A stretch of DNA of 64,000 bases from Mauremys mutica (lineage: Eukaryota > Chordata > Testudines > Geoemydidae): contig NC_059094.1 in NCBI RefSeq assembly GCF_020497125.1, positions 3,513,733 through 3,577,732 of the forward strand, in the 5' to 3' direction. Under the pieces are notes generated by a model, which did not search any database, was not told the DNA's origin, and was given only the letters and a program-made list of their open reading frames with translations. Made by a program: the position numbers and the translations under genes. This document shows, piece after piece, positions 22,501-33,137 of this stretch. Within the stretch, counting starts at the first letter, position 1; each line of letters opens with the position of its first letter.

Positions 22501-23102
22501 TTAAAAGGCTCAGACCCTGGTCTTTAGCTTTGCCTTGTGCAGTAAAGTGTGTTTAACGCCCAGCAGTCCGGCCCGGCTGCATCTTAACCACCAGTCTTGC
22601 CTCGGGGATCAGACAAACGGAGAATGTCCCGTGGCAATAATCCGCTGGGCTGGTAATAATCTCTCGGTCTTGGTAACGTTACCGGGGCAAAACATTCCCC
22701 AGCCAGCCCCTAATGTGTCTGTCTTCAGCAGTGCTCGTGGGTCAGTGCAGCTAGTCGCGGAGTCCATTTAACTCCGGGCAAAGTAGCTGGATGATAAATG
22801 CGCATTTTAAATTAATGTCGTCTAAATATTCATAGTCAAGTGTTTTCATGGCAAACAGCATCTTCTCCTTGACAGCGGTGTAGAAAAAGGGCACAAAACA
22901 TCTACGTCTTACAGGGAGGGTTTGATGACTCAAACGGGGATAAATTTAATTTAAAAGAAAAACAGGCTAAGAACACAGCACCACCACGGTTTCCTTGCAG
23001 CAACTATTAATATCAGTATTTTAGGGGATACTGCAGGCACAGCAATGAACATTGTCAACCATGTCAATTTTCAGGAAGTGACTTCGCTGTAGTTTCCTAG
23101 AC
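22501..23102. other. Non-coding stretch upstream of the XKR8 CpG island
   Basis: About 600 bp without a recognised gene or repeat. Several weak frames exist. If a bidirectional promoter exists it would start a transcript here, but I see no exon. Confidence 0.4.
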
Positions 23103-23752
23103 CAGGGGTGGGCAAACTTTTTGGCCTGAGGCCGCATCAGGGTTCCGAAACTGTATGGAGGGCCGGGAGGGAAGGCTGTGCCCCCCCAAACAGCCTGGCC
23201 CTGCCCCCTATCATCCCCCTCCCACTTCCTGTCCCCTGACTGCCCCCCTCAGAACCCCTGACCCATCCAACCCCCCGCTCCTTGTCCCCTGACCGCCCCC
23301 TCTTGGGACCCCCGCCCCTGACCACCCCCCTCCGGGACCCCACCCCTATCCAACCCCCCCCGCTCCCTGTCCCCTGACTGCCCTGACCCCTATCCACACC
23401 CCCGTCCCCGACAGGCCCCCCCTCTGGACTCCCACACCTATCTAACCCCCCCGCTCCCCATCCCCTGACGAGCCCCAGAACCTCCACCCCATCCAACCGA
23501 CCCCTGCTCCCAGTCTGCTGACTGCCCCCCATGATCCTCTGCCCTTATCCAATCCCCCCACTCCCCACCCCCTTACCATGCCGCTCAGAGCAGCAGGACT
23601 GGCAACCATGCCACCTGGCCAGAGCCAGCCATGCCGCCACGCTGCCTGGCAGAAGCTCGCAGCCCTGCCACTCACAGCACTGGTGGCACGGTGAGCTGAG
23701 GCTACAGGGGAGGGGGAAGAGCAGGGGAGGGGCCGGGGGTCTCCCACCTCTG
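23103..23752. mobile_element. hAT-type MITE with C-rich interior
   Basis: The left end caggggtgggcaaac and right end gtctcccacctctg form an imperfect inverted repeat. A perfect 8-bp duplication tcctagac flanks it (23095-23102 and 23753-23760). The interior is a degenerate C-rich tandem array (tgaccgcccc, tatccaaccccc). No coding capacity. Confidence 0.88.
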
Positions 23753-23984
23753 TCCTAGACCTTGCTTTTTTTTACATTTCCGTGCCCAGGGTGCAAATAT
23801 GGGAAAGTTACACCAGTACGGAGTCAGCCCCACATCATGCACCACTTTAAAAGAGCCAGTAGTACAGTTAGGAGGCATTGGATTTGACCAGTTAACATGT
23901 ATTCATGCAGAACCAATATGGCCAGCTCAAGGATAGTGACAAAGACCAGGAAATCCCTTGTCAATCATCTGGGATTCATAGGAA

Positions 23985-24062
23985 ATTGTTAGTCTCTAAA
24001 ATGCCACAAGGACTCCTGTTCTTTTTGCAGATACAGACTAACATGGCTGCTACTCTGAAACC
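23985..24062 (-). mobile_element. Truncated turtle SINE, antisense
   Basis: Reads ttgttagtctctaaaatgcc, aaggactcctgttctttttg and atacagactaacatggctgc, the reverse complement of the SINE core. It lacks the outer end. It lies just before the relic transposon gene that starts near 24150. Confidence 0.88.
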
Positions 24063-24149
24063 AGTTTTATAACTGTTTGCATTGTTAGATGCATTTAGCC
24101 TCAGTAAAGAAGGAGGCCACTTGACCATTTACACATGGCAGGTGGGATA

Positions 24150-24480
24150 AATACTGTGACTGTGCTCAAGCATTGTTGAACTTGCCTGGTGATAACGGAT
24201 CCATTGCAGAATCATTTCATCAGCACCTGTCAAAAGAATTTGATGGCATCCCCAGTGACACGTTCCACCTCACCTGCTATAGGCATTTTATCGACAAGCA
24301 GTGCAAAGAGTGCAAGAAAATGCTGTGCTCAGCATTTGATATCACCGGGGAAACGGGATGATGCACAGTCTACCTCTTCCAGCACCAGTTCCACACCTTT
24401 GTCCAGGCCCAGAAAGACACTTCACTCAAGATCTGGCCTCCCAGTTGGTGCATCTGGACCAGTCCCCCCAGCCATCTGTG
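24150..24480 (+). pseudogene. Relic transposon-like gene, segment 1
   Basis: The frame from 24173 gives LPGDNGSIAESFHQHLSKEF and FHLTCYRHFIDKQCKE. After a frameshift near 24350 it continues as QSTSSSTSSTPLSRPRKTLH and LPVGASGPVPPAIC. I associate this pattern (a Cys/His motif with 'CYRxFxDK', a serine-rich linker, then 'P.IC') with a large transposon-associated protein family found in many invertebrates; I do not know a gene name. The coding trace stops where a CR1 begins near 24480. The product is not functional. Confidence 0.5.
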
Positions 24481-25284
24481 GAGAAAGAAGTGGTTCAGGA
24501 CTATTTAGAAAAGCTGGATGAGCACAAATCCATGCATCTGAGGGTGCTAAAGGAGTTGGCCGATGTGATTGCAGAACCATTGGCCATTATCTTTGAAAAT
24601 TCATGGTGATTGGGGCAGGTCCCAGATGACTGGAAAAAGGCTAATGTGGTTCTCATCTTTTAAAAAGGGAAGAAGGAGGATCCGGGAAACTATAGGCCAG
24701 TCAGCCTCACCTCAGTCCCTGGAAAAATCATGGAGCAGGTCCTCAAGGAATCAATTCTGAAGCACTTAGAGGAGAGGAAAGTGATCAGGAACAGTCAACT
24801 TGGATTCACCAAGAGCAAGTCATGCCTGACTAACCTAATTGCCTTCTATGAGGAGATAACCGGCTCTGTGAATGAGGGGAAAGCAGTGGATGTGTTATTC
24901 CTTGACTTTAGCAAAGCTTTTGATACAGTCTCCCATGGTATTCTTGCCAGCAAGTTAAAGAAGTATGGGCCAGATGAATGGACTCTAAGGTGGATAGAAA
25001 GCTGGCTAGATGATCAGGCTCAGCGGGTAGTGATCAATGACTCCATGTCTAGTTGGCAGCCGGTATCAAGCAGCGTGCCCCAAGGGTCGGTCCTGGGGCC
25101 GGTTTTGTTCAATATCTTCATTAATGATCTGGAGGATGGCATGGATTGCATCCTTAGCAAGTTTGCAGATGACACTAAACTGGGAGGAGTGGTAGATTTA
25201 GTTGGGGATTGGTCCTGCTTTGAGCAGGGGGTTGGACTAGATGACCTCCTGAGATCCCTTCCAACCTTGATATTCTATGATGGC
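24481..25284 (+). mobile_element. CR1 LINE, 5'-truncated and internally deleted
   Basis: The reverse transcriptase is readable: DDWKKANVV, then [20 protein letters not shown], ergo [58 protein letters not shown] and [10 protein letters not shown]. Directly after the FADD motif it jumps to the 3' terminal sequence (ggttggactagatgacctcc, ttccaaccttgatattctat). An internal deletion removed the C-terminal part. Two stops lie near 24607 and 24660. It interrupts the relic gene. Confidence 0.9.
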
Positions 25285-25560
25285 CTGGATTACTTGAGTA
25301 TCAGAGGCACCAGCACTTGCTAGCTATGTGATCTTCCAGTTGATGTGGACTTCCTGCATATCACTTTGCCAAGACATTGTTTATCTTGCTTCCAAGGGTT
25401 GAAAACAGACCCCTAAATCCTTTTGCCTTGGACTGACAATTAGACACTTGACAGAATCCTCTCAAGTTGTCTCCATGCTAAACAAACTGGGACACTGTGC
25501 ATTGGAATACAGTGATTAGCCATGACATGAGCCTTGCTCAACTGTAGCTTGTTCAAGGGT
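25285..25560 (+). pseudogene. Relic transposon-like gene, segment 2
   Basis: After the CR1 the relic resumes: CISLCQDIVYLASKG, stop, KQTPKSFCLGLTIRHLTESS, QVVSMLNKLGHCALEYSD. The pattern 'QD..Y..S.G...TPK...LGL..RHLTGS...V..LN.LGHC' is shared with the same invertebrate transposon-associated family, by memory. One stop codon (TGA) is visible and the frame ends near an LTR. Confidence 0.5.
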
Positions 25561-25599
25561 CTGATGAGGTTCCAGTGGACTTTGCAAAGAAAGCTCTGA

Positions 25600-25995
25600 A
25601 AGTTCTAGGCGTGGCACCACTGTCAAAGTTAGACTCAGGACTCACAGTTTGTCAGACCACTCTGTTTTATTAGCACAGCGCTCTGCTAATAACACCCAGA
25701 TAATGTGAGCACCATGCAAGACACAAACTATCTTATTTATACAGATAAAAGGGTGAGAACTTAACAAGATAACAAAAGAAGCAGAATCAGATAAGTTTAC
25801 CTGGGCTAGGCATGCATATCTTATTTCCTTACTAACTATTACCCATCTTCTGTTAATGTTTCGCCATTAGCACCATTGTTTATGCCTAATGTTTCTTTTC
25901 CTGGCACCTGTATTTCAACATTTCTTATTTCTGCTTAAAGGTACATACAACATTTCTTTAATCCATTCTTATTTTTACAATATAATTCATTCTAC
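25600..25995 (-). mobile_element. ERV LTR-like fragment, antisense
   Basis: On the minus strand this gives AATAAAACAGAGTGGTCTGA and then GAGTCCTGAGTC, which I associate with turtle ERV LTRs. It has a polyadenylation signal but the ends and target duplication were not found, so the call is tentative. Confidence 0.4.
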
Positions 25996-27399
25996 TTTCA
26001 CACCACCCACCGTGCAAATGGAATAATGCTGCAGAGCCACATCACTGAATCAACCCCAACATCAGGCAGAGCCCCACTGTCGAAAGGGGAGTGTATTCTC
26101 TTAAAACACCTCCTAGTTTTGCAATAGAGCAGCGCCACCAAAACAAGAGGCAAGGTCCCCAAAACCTGAGTCATGATGCACATGCCCCATTAGAGGCTGA
26201 CAGGAGCAGCGCAAACCAGGAACCGGCACTGAGAACTGAACTGGCAGACATTCTTATGAAAGTTCTCAATGCTGACTCATGGACACTTCCTGGCTCTTCA
26301 ACATGACTGTACTCTCGAGAAGTCAACTATCTATTACCTCCCAGGCATCGAGACATGACCAGCAGAGATGTCTACTGTGATGGGTTAGATAACAGAAACC
26401 CTCTTGGGAGCTGCCATCCGATGCACTGTGACTACTTCTACCCCTGCCTTCCCTGCCAGCTCGGGACCCCAGCACCCTGTCTTGCTGAGCCAGACACTCC
26501 CGTCTGCTCCAACAAAGACCCAGGGTCTGAATTACTCACCCCAAAGCTGCAGGTTTACCTGAAAGCAGCTCACAGAAGTGTGCTTGTCTTTAACACTCAG
26601 ATGCCCAACTCCCAATGGGGTCTAAACCCAAATAAAGCTGTTTTACCCTGTATAGAGCTTATACAGGGTAAACGCATAAATTGTTCGCCCTCTATAATAC
26701 TGATAGAGAGTTGTTTGCTCCCCCAGGTATTCATACACACTCTGAGTTAATTAATAAGTAAAAGTGATTTTATTAAATACAGAAAGTAGGATTTAAAGTG
26801 GTTCCAAGTAGTAACAGATAGAACAAAATAAGTCACCAAGCAAAATAAAATAAAATGCACAAATCTATGTCTAATCAAACTGAATCCAGATAATCTCACC
26901 CTCAGAGATGCTTCAGTAAGTTTTTTTTCTCAGACTGAACACCTTCCAGGCCTGGGCACAATTCTTTCCCCTGGGACAGCTCTTGTTCCAGCTCAGGTGG
27001 TAGCTCGGGGATTCCTCATTATGGCTCCTCTCCTCCCTTTGTTCTTTTGCATAAGGTGGGAATCCTTTTGTCCCTCTCTGGGTTTCCACCCCCTCCTTCT
27101 CAGTGCAAAGACACCAGGTTAAAGATGGATTCCAGTTCAGGTGACATGATCACATGTCACTGCAGGACTTCATTGCCCACTTGCCAGCACACACTATACA
27201 GGAAGACTTACAGGTAAAACACACCCATCTGCAGACAATTGTCCTGGCTGATGATCATCAAGATTCCAAACCACCATTAGTGCCACACACTTTGCATAAT
27301 TACAATAGTCCCTCAGAGTTATATTTCATATTTCTAGTTTCAGATACAAGAGTGGTACATTTATACAAATAGGATGATCACACTCAGTAGATTATAAGT

Positions 27400-27994
27400 C
27401 AGGGGTCGGCAACCTATGGCACACGTGTCAAAGGTGGCACGCAAGCCAATTTTTGATGGCACGCGCTGCTCTGGGGTTCCAGCTGCTGCCCCGTTGCCAG
27501 CCGGGGTCCCAGCCGCCAGCCCTCCTCAGCCCGCTACCGGCCTGGGGTTCTGCTCACCGAGGCCGGCAGGAGGCTGAGCGGGGCCGGCGGCTGGGACCCC
27601 TACTTTCAAGTGGCCGGCAGCCGGAACCCCAGACCAGCCGCAGGCTGAGTGCTACTGGCACCCCAGACTGGCAGCGGGCTGAGCGGGGTTAGTGGCTGGA
27701 ACCCCAGACAATGAGCCCAGGGAAGGGTCACACTAAATTGATAAGACCTGCATTTTAATTTTATTTTAAATTAAGCTGGTTAAATATTTTTTAAAACCTT
27801 ATTTACTTTAAACACAACAATAGTTTATATAATATAGACAGAGCGAGAGAGAGAGACCTTCTACAAACGTTATGGCATGGGAAACCTTAAATTACAGTGA
27901 ATTTGGCACACCACTTCTGAAAGGTTTCAGAGTTAAAATAAATTTGTTAGTCTCTAAGGTGCCACAAGCACTTCTGAAAGGTTGCCGACCCCTG
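27400..27994. mobile_element. hAT-type MITE nested in the LTR
   Basis: Ends caggggtcggcaacc and ggttgccgacccctg are perfect inverted repeats. The 8-bp duplication is ttataagt (27392-27399) and ttataagc (27995-28002). The interior is GC-rich on the left and AT-rich on the right, and includes an antisense SINE fragment at about 27935-27970. Confidence 0.92.
27935..27970 (-). repeat. SINE fragment captured in the MITE
   Basis: aaaataaatttgttagtctc and taaggtgccacaag are the reverse complement of the turtle SINE body. The adjacent ggtttcagagt resembles the SINE head, so the copy may be internally deleted. Confidence 0.75.
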
Positions 27995-28369
27995 TTATAA
28001 GCTTTGTAATGATACCTTACAAGATACCTTTTGCATGAAGCATATTCCAGTTACATTATATTCACTCATTAGCATATTTTTATAAAATTATATAGATTGC
28101 AACGTCACATATACTGTCTACATTTTTTTGAAACAAAGTATGTTTAATTTCAAGCTGATCATCTTGAAATTAAACATGTACTCTTGGTCTTTGATGGAAG
28201 GACAATGGCCACACAAGACATTTGATAGTGTGGCTTGGTGAATTCCATACCTGCATTTCATTTCTGTGTGTCTGTGCAAAAGATTTGTGGATGCAGGGAC
28301 TTTGCAACATCTTGACAGAGTCAGAAGTTGTCACTCAAGGATCAGTCAGTGGTGTTCTAAGTGGTCATG

Positions 28370-28505
28370 ATTAAAATCGCAGTATGAGAGCACACAAACT
28401 TCTGTATAAAAGCATGCAGTGTCTGAGATTCCTGACTTTTCTTAAATCATCACCACTGGATAAAGCAGATGAATACCTAGAGGTCTTCAAAAAAATGAGG
28501 TGAGC
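28370..28505 (+). pseudogene. Relic transposon-like gene, segment 3
   Basis: Readable as MRAHKLLYKSMQCLRF and PLDKADEYLEVFKKM, collinear with the other relic segments on the same strand. It ends where a solo LTR inserted (28506). Confidence 0.45.
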
Positions 28506-29170
28506 TGTAGACGAGCGGACTCATCCCTGCGGTGCCTCCTGCTGGTCGTCCTCAGGTATTAGCTCAATTTCCAGCCAGGAGCGCCCTCTGCAGGCCGGTG
28601 ATCCGCCTGTCCTTTTGGCCCCGGTGTTCCTCCCAGGACCCCGGTGCCCCTTTAACTGGGTCTCCTCCTCCCAGGGGAACCTCCCACCCCACTATCCCCA
28701 CTTTGCCTCAGTATTGGCTACTGCCCAGTCTCCATCTAGCCCCTGTTCCCTGGGGCAGGCTGCAGTATCAGCCACGCATCATAGGCAAAGGGGTTTGGAC
28801 CTGCTGCCTTTGCCTACCACTGGGCTGCCCTCTGCAACCCACAGTACCCCTTGGCCTTATTCTAGGCTGCAGCCTGGGGCTTTCCACGCTGGAGCTTCCC
28901 CAGCTTCTCTGCCTTTCCCCAGCCCTGCTCCCTCAGGTACCCTGGGTCCAGCTTCCTACAGCCAGGCCCTTCTCCCTCTACAGGCAGAGGAAGACTGTCT
29001 GGGCTCCTGGCTCACAGCCTCTTTATAGGGCCAGCTGGGCTCTGATTGGGGCATGGCCCAGCTGCAGCTGCTTCCCCCAATCAACCCAGCTCTCTCTTTC
29101 CACAGCCCCAGCCCTCTGCAGGGCTGGCTCTAACCCTTCCCAGGCAGGAGCAGGTGACCACCCTGCTACA
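28506..29170 (-). mobile_element. Solo ERV LTR inside the relic gene
   Basis: Begins TGTAGACGAG and ends CCCTGCTACA, with TGTAG/CTACA tips. A perfect 5-bp duplication tgagc flanks it (28501-28505 and 29171-29175). On the minus strand the element reads TGTAGCAGGGTGGTCACC and has CTATAAAGAGG, a TATA box, so minus is the likely sense. No internal genes. Confidence 0.85.
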
Positions 29171-29182
29171 TGAGCATTCCCT

Positions 29183-29599
29183 ATCCGTGGCCCCACGAAG
29201 TCGCGGGACCTCCTGGTCAACCTCCTCCTCGCCCTGGCAAAAATGGCCATCTACGCGACCAGGGAGAGGCGGTTGGCCAATGGAGACTCCTGCGACTGTG
29301 GGGCTTGTTTCCGATCCTTAGTCCGCTCACGTCTCCGGGCGGAGTTCCTCTGGGCGGCGTCCGCTGGCTCCCTTGACGCCTTCGAGGAGCAGTGGGCGCT
29401 GTCCGGGGTTCTCTGCTCGGTGTCACCGTCAGGCTCCCTTCTTATGGCCCTTTGACCGCACTCCTGTCCCTGTTCTTTTATTAGTTGTCCCCCGCAATTA
29501 GTGGGTTTCTGAGGCTCTGTGGCACCTCCCCTTAGGCTGGGGGGGGTTCCGTTAGCATGGGGCGGGCTCGCCCGCCCCATTTCCTGGAAACCCAATAGA
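29183..29599 (+). mobile_element. LINE 3'-end fragment (L1/Tx1-like) with a 16-bp TSD
   Basis: A C-terminal coding tail is readable: SRDLLVNLLLALAKMAIYAT, RERRLANGDSCDCGACFRSL, VRSRLRAEFLWAASAGSLDA, then a stop and about 150 bp of 3' UTR. I associate this with the C-terminus of a Tx1/L1-type ORF2. A perfect duplication tacatgagcattccct flanks it (29167-29182 and 29600-29615). It includes the end of the LTR at 28506-29170, so this LINE copy landed later than the LTR. Confidence 0.75.
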
Positions 29600-29615
29600 T
29601 ACATGAGCATTCCCT

Positions 29616-30819
29616 GTTGATTCGTTTGATGTTCTGTGTAGAGCAGTTTCCTACCCTCTTGCTAGTGCTGACGGTACTCTGGCGAAAAACAACAAATTAG
29701 CTCTGCTTAATCTTCATCAATCCAAAGGTGGACATTGCCTTATTGACCATGTTCCAGAGAATGGTGCAATAATGTTTGGTGGAGTGGCTGTCATCCAAGA
29801 ACTACGTGATGGTTCTTCAACATTTGGTGAACCTGCAGACACCATTGTAATGTACACAATGAAGCTTGCAAGAATGTACAAGTGTACTTGTTTGGATGTC
29901 ATCACAGAGCACTATCCCAATGTGAGCATAAAAAATGTGGAACGGTCATGTTGAGCAGCTGATGGTCCCCAAACTATACAAATCTATGGAAAGGCCCAGA
30001 AAACCCCCAGTCGGCAGAAGAAGTTTATTTCTTTCTGATGGCAACAGTAAGGAAGCACTTCAGAAATTCTTGTACACTGTGTGGAGAGATGCAGATTTAC
30101 AAGCTGTAGGCAAAGACATCACTCTCTACATAGCCCCTGGACAGGAATGTCACTGCCTGGCTGCGCAGGAGGGTTCAGTGACAGTCACAGAGGTTGACAC
30201 ACGTGTATTTCATCATGTGAAACATGCAGCCAAGGATGACTGGAATGTGATAATTAGGAGCCCAGATCCAGATGCTGCAGTCATAAACACCAATCTTAAG
30301 TCACTGCCAGTCAACTAGCTTTTCTTCACCAGTGTTGGGAATCAAAGCCACATGATTGAAGTGGAAAAAGTCACTTCAGCTCTAGGCGCACAGGTCTGTA
30401 CCTCCCTTATTGGACTCCACACATTCACAGGATGTGATTCGGCAAGTGCCTTCTATAGGGAGGGAAAGAGACAGGCATTTGCTGTGGCCTCTGAGGGTTC
30501 TTGACCTTCTCACAGACCTTGGGAAAGATTTCACACTTCAAGACTCAACATTCCTTGTGCTTGAGGAATGTGTGTCTATCTGTATGGTCAAGCTCCAACA
30601 CAGGATGTCTGTGGGGTGCAATGCAAGGTGTTCTGCCTGTCATCGTCTTCACTGCCTGAACAGAGCCTGCCACCACCATGTGATGCTCTACACCAGCACA
30701 GCAAGCAGGCAAATTACCAGCCTGCTCGACTGAGGCACAGGATGAATGCTCTTTCCCCTGCTGGCCATGGATGACCTGAGTGACACGAGTCCAGCACCAG
30801 ACAGTGTGTTGCAGGCAGT
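29616..30819 (+). pseudogene. Relic transposon-like gene, segment 4 (XPG-I-like motif)
   Basis: Two frames joined near 29940 give LDVITEHYPNVSIKNVERS, KEALQKFLYTVWRDADLQAV, then EVDTRVFHHVKHAAKDDWNV and IIRSPDPDAAVI. The 'EADTR...HA.HAA....VIxSPDTD' pattern resembles the I-region of XPG/FEN-type nucleases. Further on, LIGLHTFTGCDSASAFYREG, LPPPCDALHQHSKQANYQPA and SPAPDSVLQAVHC follow. Known DNA transposons with XPG-type nucleases exist (Academ). Assignment to any of them is inference. There are several stops and frameshifts. Confidence 0.5.
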
Positions 30820-30827
30820 GCATTGTC

Positions 30828-31238
30828 CAGTGGTGCTGGAACAGTTTTTAGAGTGGGGCTGCTGAGCTGTGCCACCCACCCACCCCACCTGTCTGTGCCC
30901 CTCACTGCCCCCTAGAGCTGGGACCAGGAGCAGGGCTGTGGTTTCAGGAGTCGGGGAGACAGATGGGGTAAGGGAGCTGAGGCTGGGGCCACAGCTGGAG
31001 ATGGGTGCAGAGCCCCAGGCCGGGGCCAGGAGCGGAATCCCGGGTGCAGGGCTTGCAGCAGAGTCCCTAGGTGCTGGGCCTGCAGCAGAGCCCCCAGGCA
31101 TGGGACTGGCAGCTGGGGCACAGGGCCTGGGTGTGAGGCTGGCAGCCAGGACCCTGGGCATGGGGCCAGCAGCCGGGACCCCATGCAAAACCTGGGGAAG
31201 CTGCAGCACCCCCTGCACCTCTAGTTCCTGCGTCTATT
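30828..31238. mobile_element. hAT-like nonautonomous element in the relic gene
   Basis: The left end has ggtgctggaac and the right end, reversed, gacgcaggaac. The flanks share gcattgtc (30820-30827 and 31239-31246), an 8-bp duplication. The interior is a GC-rich tandem array (ctgggcctgcagcagagc and variants). Frames on both strands across it are repeat artefacts. Confidence 0.65.
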
Positions 31239-31246
31239 GCATTGTC

Positions 31247-31450
31247 CCAGCAAGCATGTGAAATGTTAGACTGGGAGGGGTTCCTGTCTTGTTGCCGGAC
31301 TTTCATGCACACACTATGTATAGAGTCAGAAGTGCAAGACCATTGGCAAAAAGCTGCTGGACCCACCACTCACAATGATGAAGTGTCCGACAAGAGTGAG
31401 TTTGATGAGTAAAATGCCATGACAGTCAGCTTGGGAAATAAAAATGTATT
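31247..31450 (+). pseudogene. Relic transposon-like gene, segment 5 (C-terminus)
   Basis: After the hAT insertion the trace continues Cys-rich (SKHVKC, LSCCRTFMHTLC) and ends with an acidic tail (NDEVSDKSEFDE). In the family I recall, a Cys-rich block follows 'PAPxxVL'. The reading is weak and frameshifted. Confidence 0.4.
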
Positions 31451-32060
31451 TTACTTGGAATTCAAAACAAGCACTGGATTTGAATAAGAAAACCAAATGT
31501 TGATTGATGTCAGTAATTAGTCAATTCATACCAATCCAGATAAACAGTTATCTATACATACCTATTTGAGAAATAAATGCCATATACAAGGGGATTCCAG
31601 TAAAAAGGTTTGTGTTTTACTTTTTTCAGTGCTGTTGCTGAGGAAAATTTGCTGGTTGTCAAGGAAAATAGTAATATTTTAGGTATTTACAAAATGCATC
31701 AGATGTATTACATGTATCATTTCACTTAATTGGTTGGCGTACAAATACTTCTCTTCAAGGTAAATGGTAACATAGTCTGGCCTACAGTGAAAGGTGAGTG
31801 CTGCTGAGAAAAATAAATGGGGGAGGGAGGGTTATACAGTACCTTGATATATACAACGGTCAGGAAGGCGGTGACAGCAAGCGTTGTGGAACGCTCAAGA
31901 GCACGACAAGACACGTAGGCATCCTGGTCATCCACTGCGCCCTGCCCTATCTCCAGCCGTCTCGACTCTTGTCCTGCCACTGGATACAGATAGGAACTGG
32001 GAAGAGAGAGTGAGGTTGACATCGCGCAACTCTTCCTCACTTTAATCCAATTCACGCACA
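31451..32060. other. Non-coding stretch before the APE LINE
   Basis: AT-rich to 31790, then a CpG-containing segment (31850-32060) that may already be LINE 5' UTR. A short minus-strand frame here has no recognisable domain. The simple repeat catatcatatcacatcaca lies near 32070. Confidence 0.35.
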
Positions 32061-32402
32061 AGTCTCGACATCATATCATATCACATCACATCATATCAAG
32101 TCCTGTGGCGATGGGCGAGCGACGAAGCAGCAGGTGTGGATACACTGGGAGCTGTAGCCGCAGACCTGCACACAGGCGGCTCAGGTATAATGGTCGTTCC
32201 TCACTGACCGATGCTGTGGAGCTCGGCATCTTCTTGAGCGACTGAGCAGCCCTATTCAGGATTGCACTGCTCACCTCCGTAGAACGAGGAGGGGGCTAGA
32301 AAAGGTGTCCTAAACATTGCCTGCTTCACCTTACCCTGGCCAGCATACCGCGGCTGGCGGGGATCCCATAAAAGCGGTCGAACAAAAAACAAAAAACGTA
32401 GA

Positions 32403-33137
32403 GTGACACCGATCCCCATTGGCACATGGAATGTGCGCACGCTACTGGACAACATCACGGCAGACAGACCGGAGAGAAGAACAGCACTTGTCGCCAGAGA
32501 GCTCGCACGCTACAACATTGACATTGCAGCCCTTAGCAAAACTCGCCTTGCTCATGAAGGACAGCTGTCTGAGTCAGGCAGAGGCTATACATTCTTCTGG
32601 AGTGGCCGCAGCAGTGATGAGCGTCGCGAATCTGGAGTTGGCTTCGCCATCAAGAATCATCTTGTTCGGAAACTTGCCAGTTCCCCCAAGGGTGTGAATG
32701 ACCGACTCATGACAATGCAGCTTCCGCTTCAAAAAGGAAAACAAGCTACTTTGATCAGCGCATACGCTCCCACAATGACCAACCCAGAGGATGTGAAGGA
32801 TAAATTCTACGAAGAACTAGATGCTATGCTATCATCAGTGCACCGCACAGACAAGCTGATCCTGCTTGGCGATTTTAACGCAAGAGTCGGATGCGATGCC
32901 GTAGCCTGGGAAGGAGTCATCGGGAAAAATGGAGTGGGAAAGTGTAACAGCAATGGCCTGTTACTCCTGAAAACTTGTGCAGCACATGACCTTCTGATCA
33001 CCAATACGGTCTTCCGCCTCCCTACCCATAACAGGACTTCATGGATGCATCCCCATTCCAAGCACTGGCATCTGATCGACTATGTCATCATCAGGAGAAG
33101 GGACAGACAAGATGTCAGGGTTACAAAAGCTATGTGA
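32403..33137 (+). pseudogene. LINE ORF, endonuclease part, ends at a nonsense codon
   Basis: Encodes the apurinic-like endonuclease that nicks the target: IGTWNVRTLLD, LSKTRLAHEGQLSESG, SGVGFAIKN, ISAYAPTM, LLGDFNARVG and WHLIDYVIIRRRDRQDV are in normal order. The frame is open upstream of 32403 through a lysine-rich stretch, and no ATG is clear. It stops at TGA 33135-33137, immediately followed in the same frame by GADCWTDHRLIVSK, the endonuclease's own C-terminal motif. So this is a point mutation, probably CGA to TGA, not a real end. Confidence 0.88.

Larger units (their letters stand above)
26376..28109 (-). mobile_element. Solo ERV LTR interrupted by a hAT MITE
   Basis: The + strand begins TGTGATGGGTTAG and ends CAACGTCACA, with TGTGA/TCACA inverted tips. 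The flanks are tctac (26371-26375) and tatac (28110-28114), one mismatch in 5 bp. Without the MITE at 27400-27994 the LTR is about 1.13 kb. On the minus strand an AT-rich TATA-like stretch follows the first 20 bp, so minus is the likely transcriptional sense. No internal ERV genes accompany it. Confidence 0.75.

Noticed and set aside
21038..22556. Open frames of 277-411 codons on both strands, proline- or glycine-rich and collagen-like
   Set aside because: They are produced by the C-rich minisatellite and the CpG island. Unit lengths and base bias keep stops out of several frames at once, on both strands.
24730..25323. 197-codon RT frame as a host gene
   Set aside because: It is a CR1 reverse transcriptase fragment fused to the CR1 3' end by an internal deletion.
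28532..29173. 213-codon proline-rich frame
   Set aside because: Entirely inside the solo LTR at 28506-29170, antisense to its likely transcription, and no domain.
30688..31261. Pro/Ala- and Gly-rich frames of 130-176 codons on both strands
   Set aside because: Repeat artefacts of the GC-rich interior of the hAT-like element at 30828-31238.
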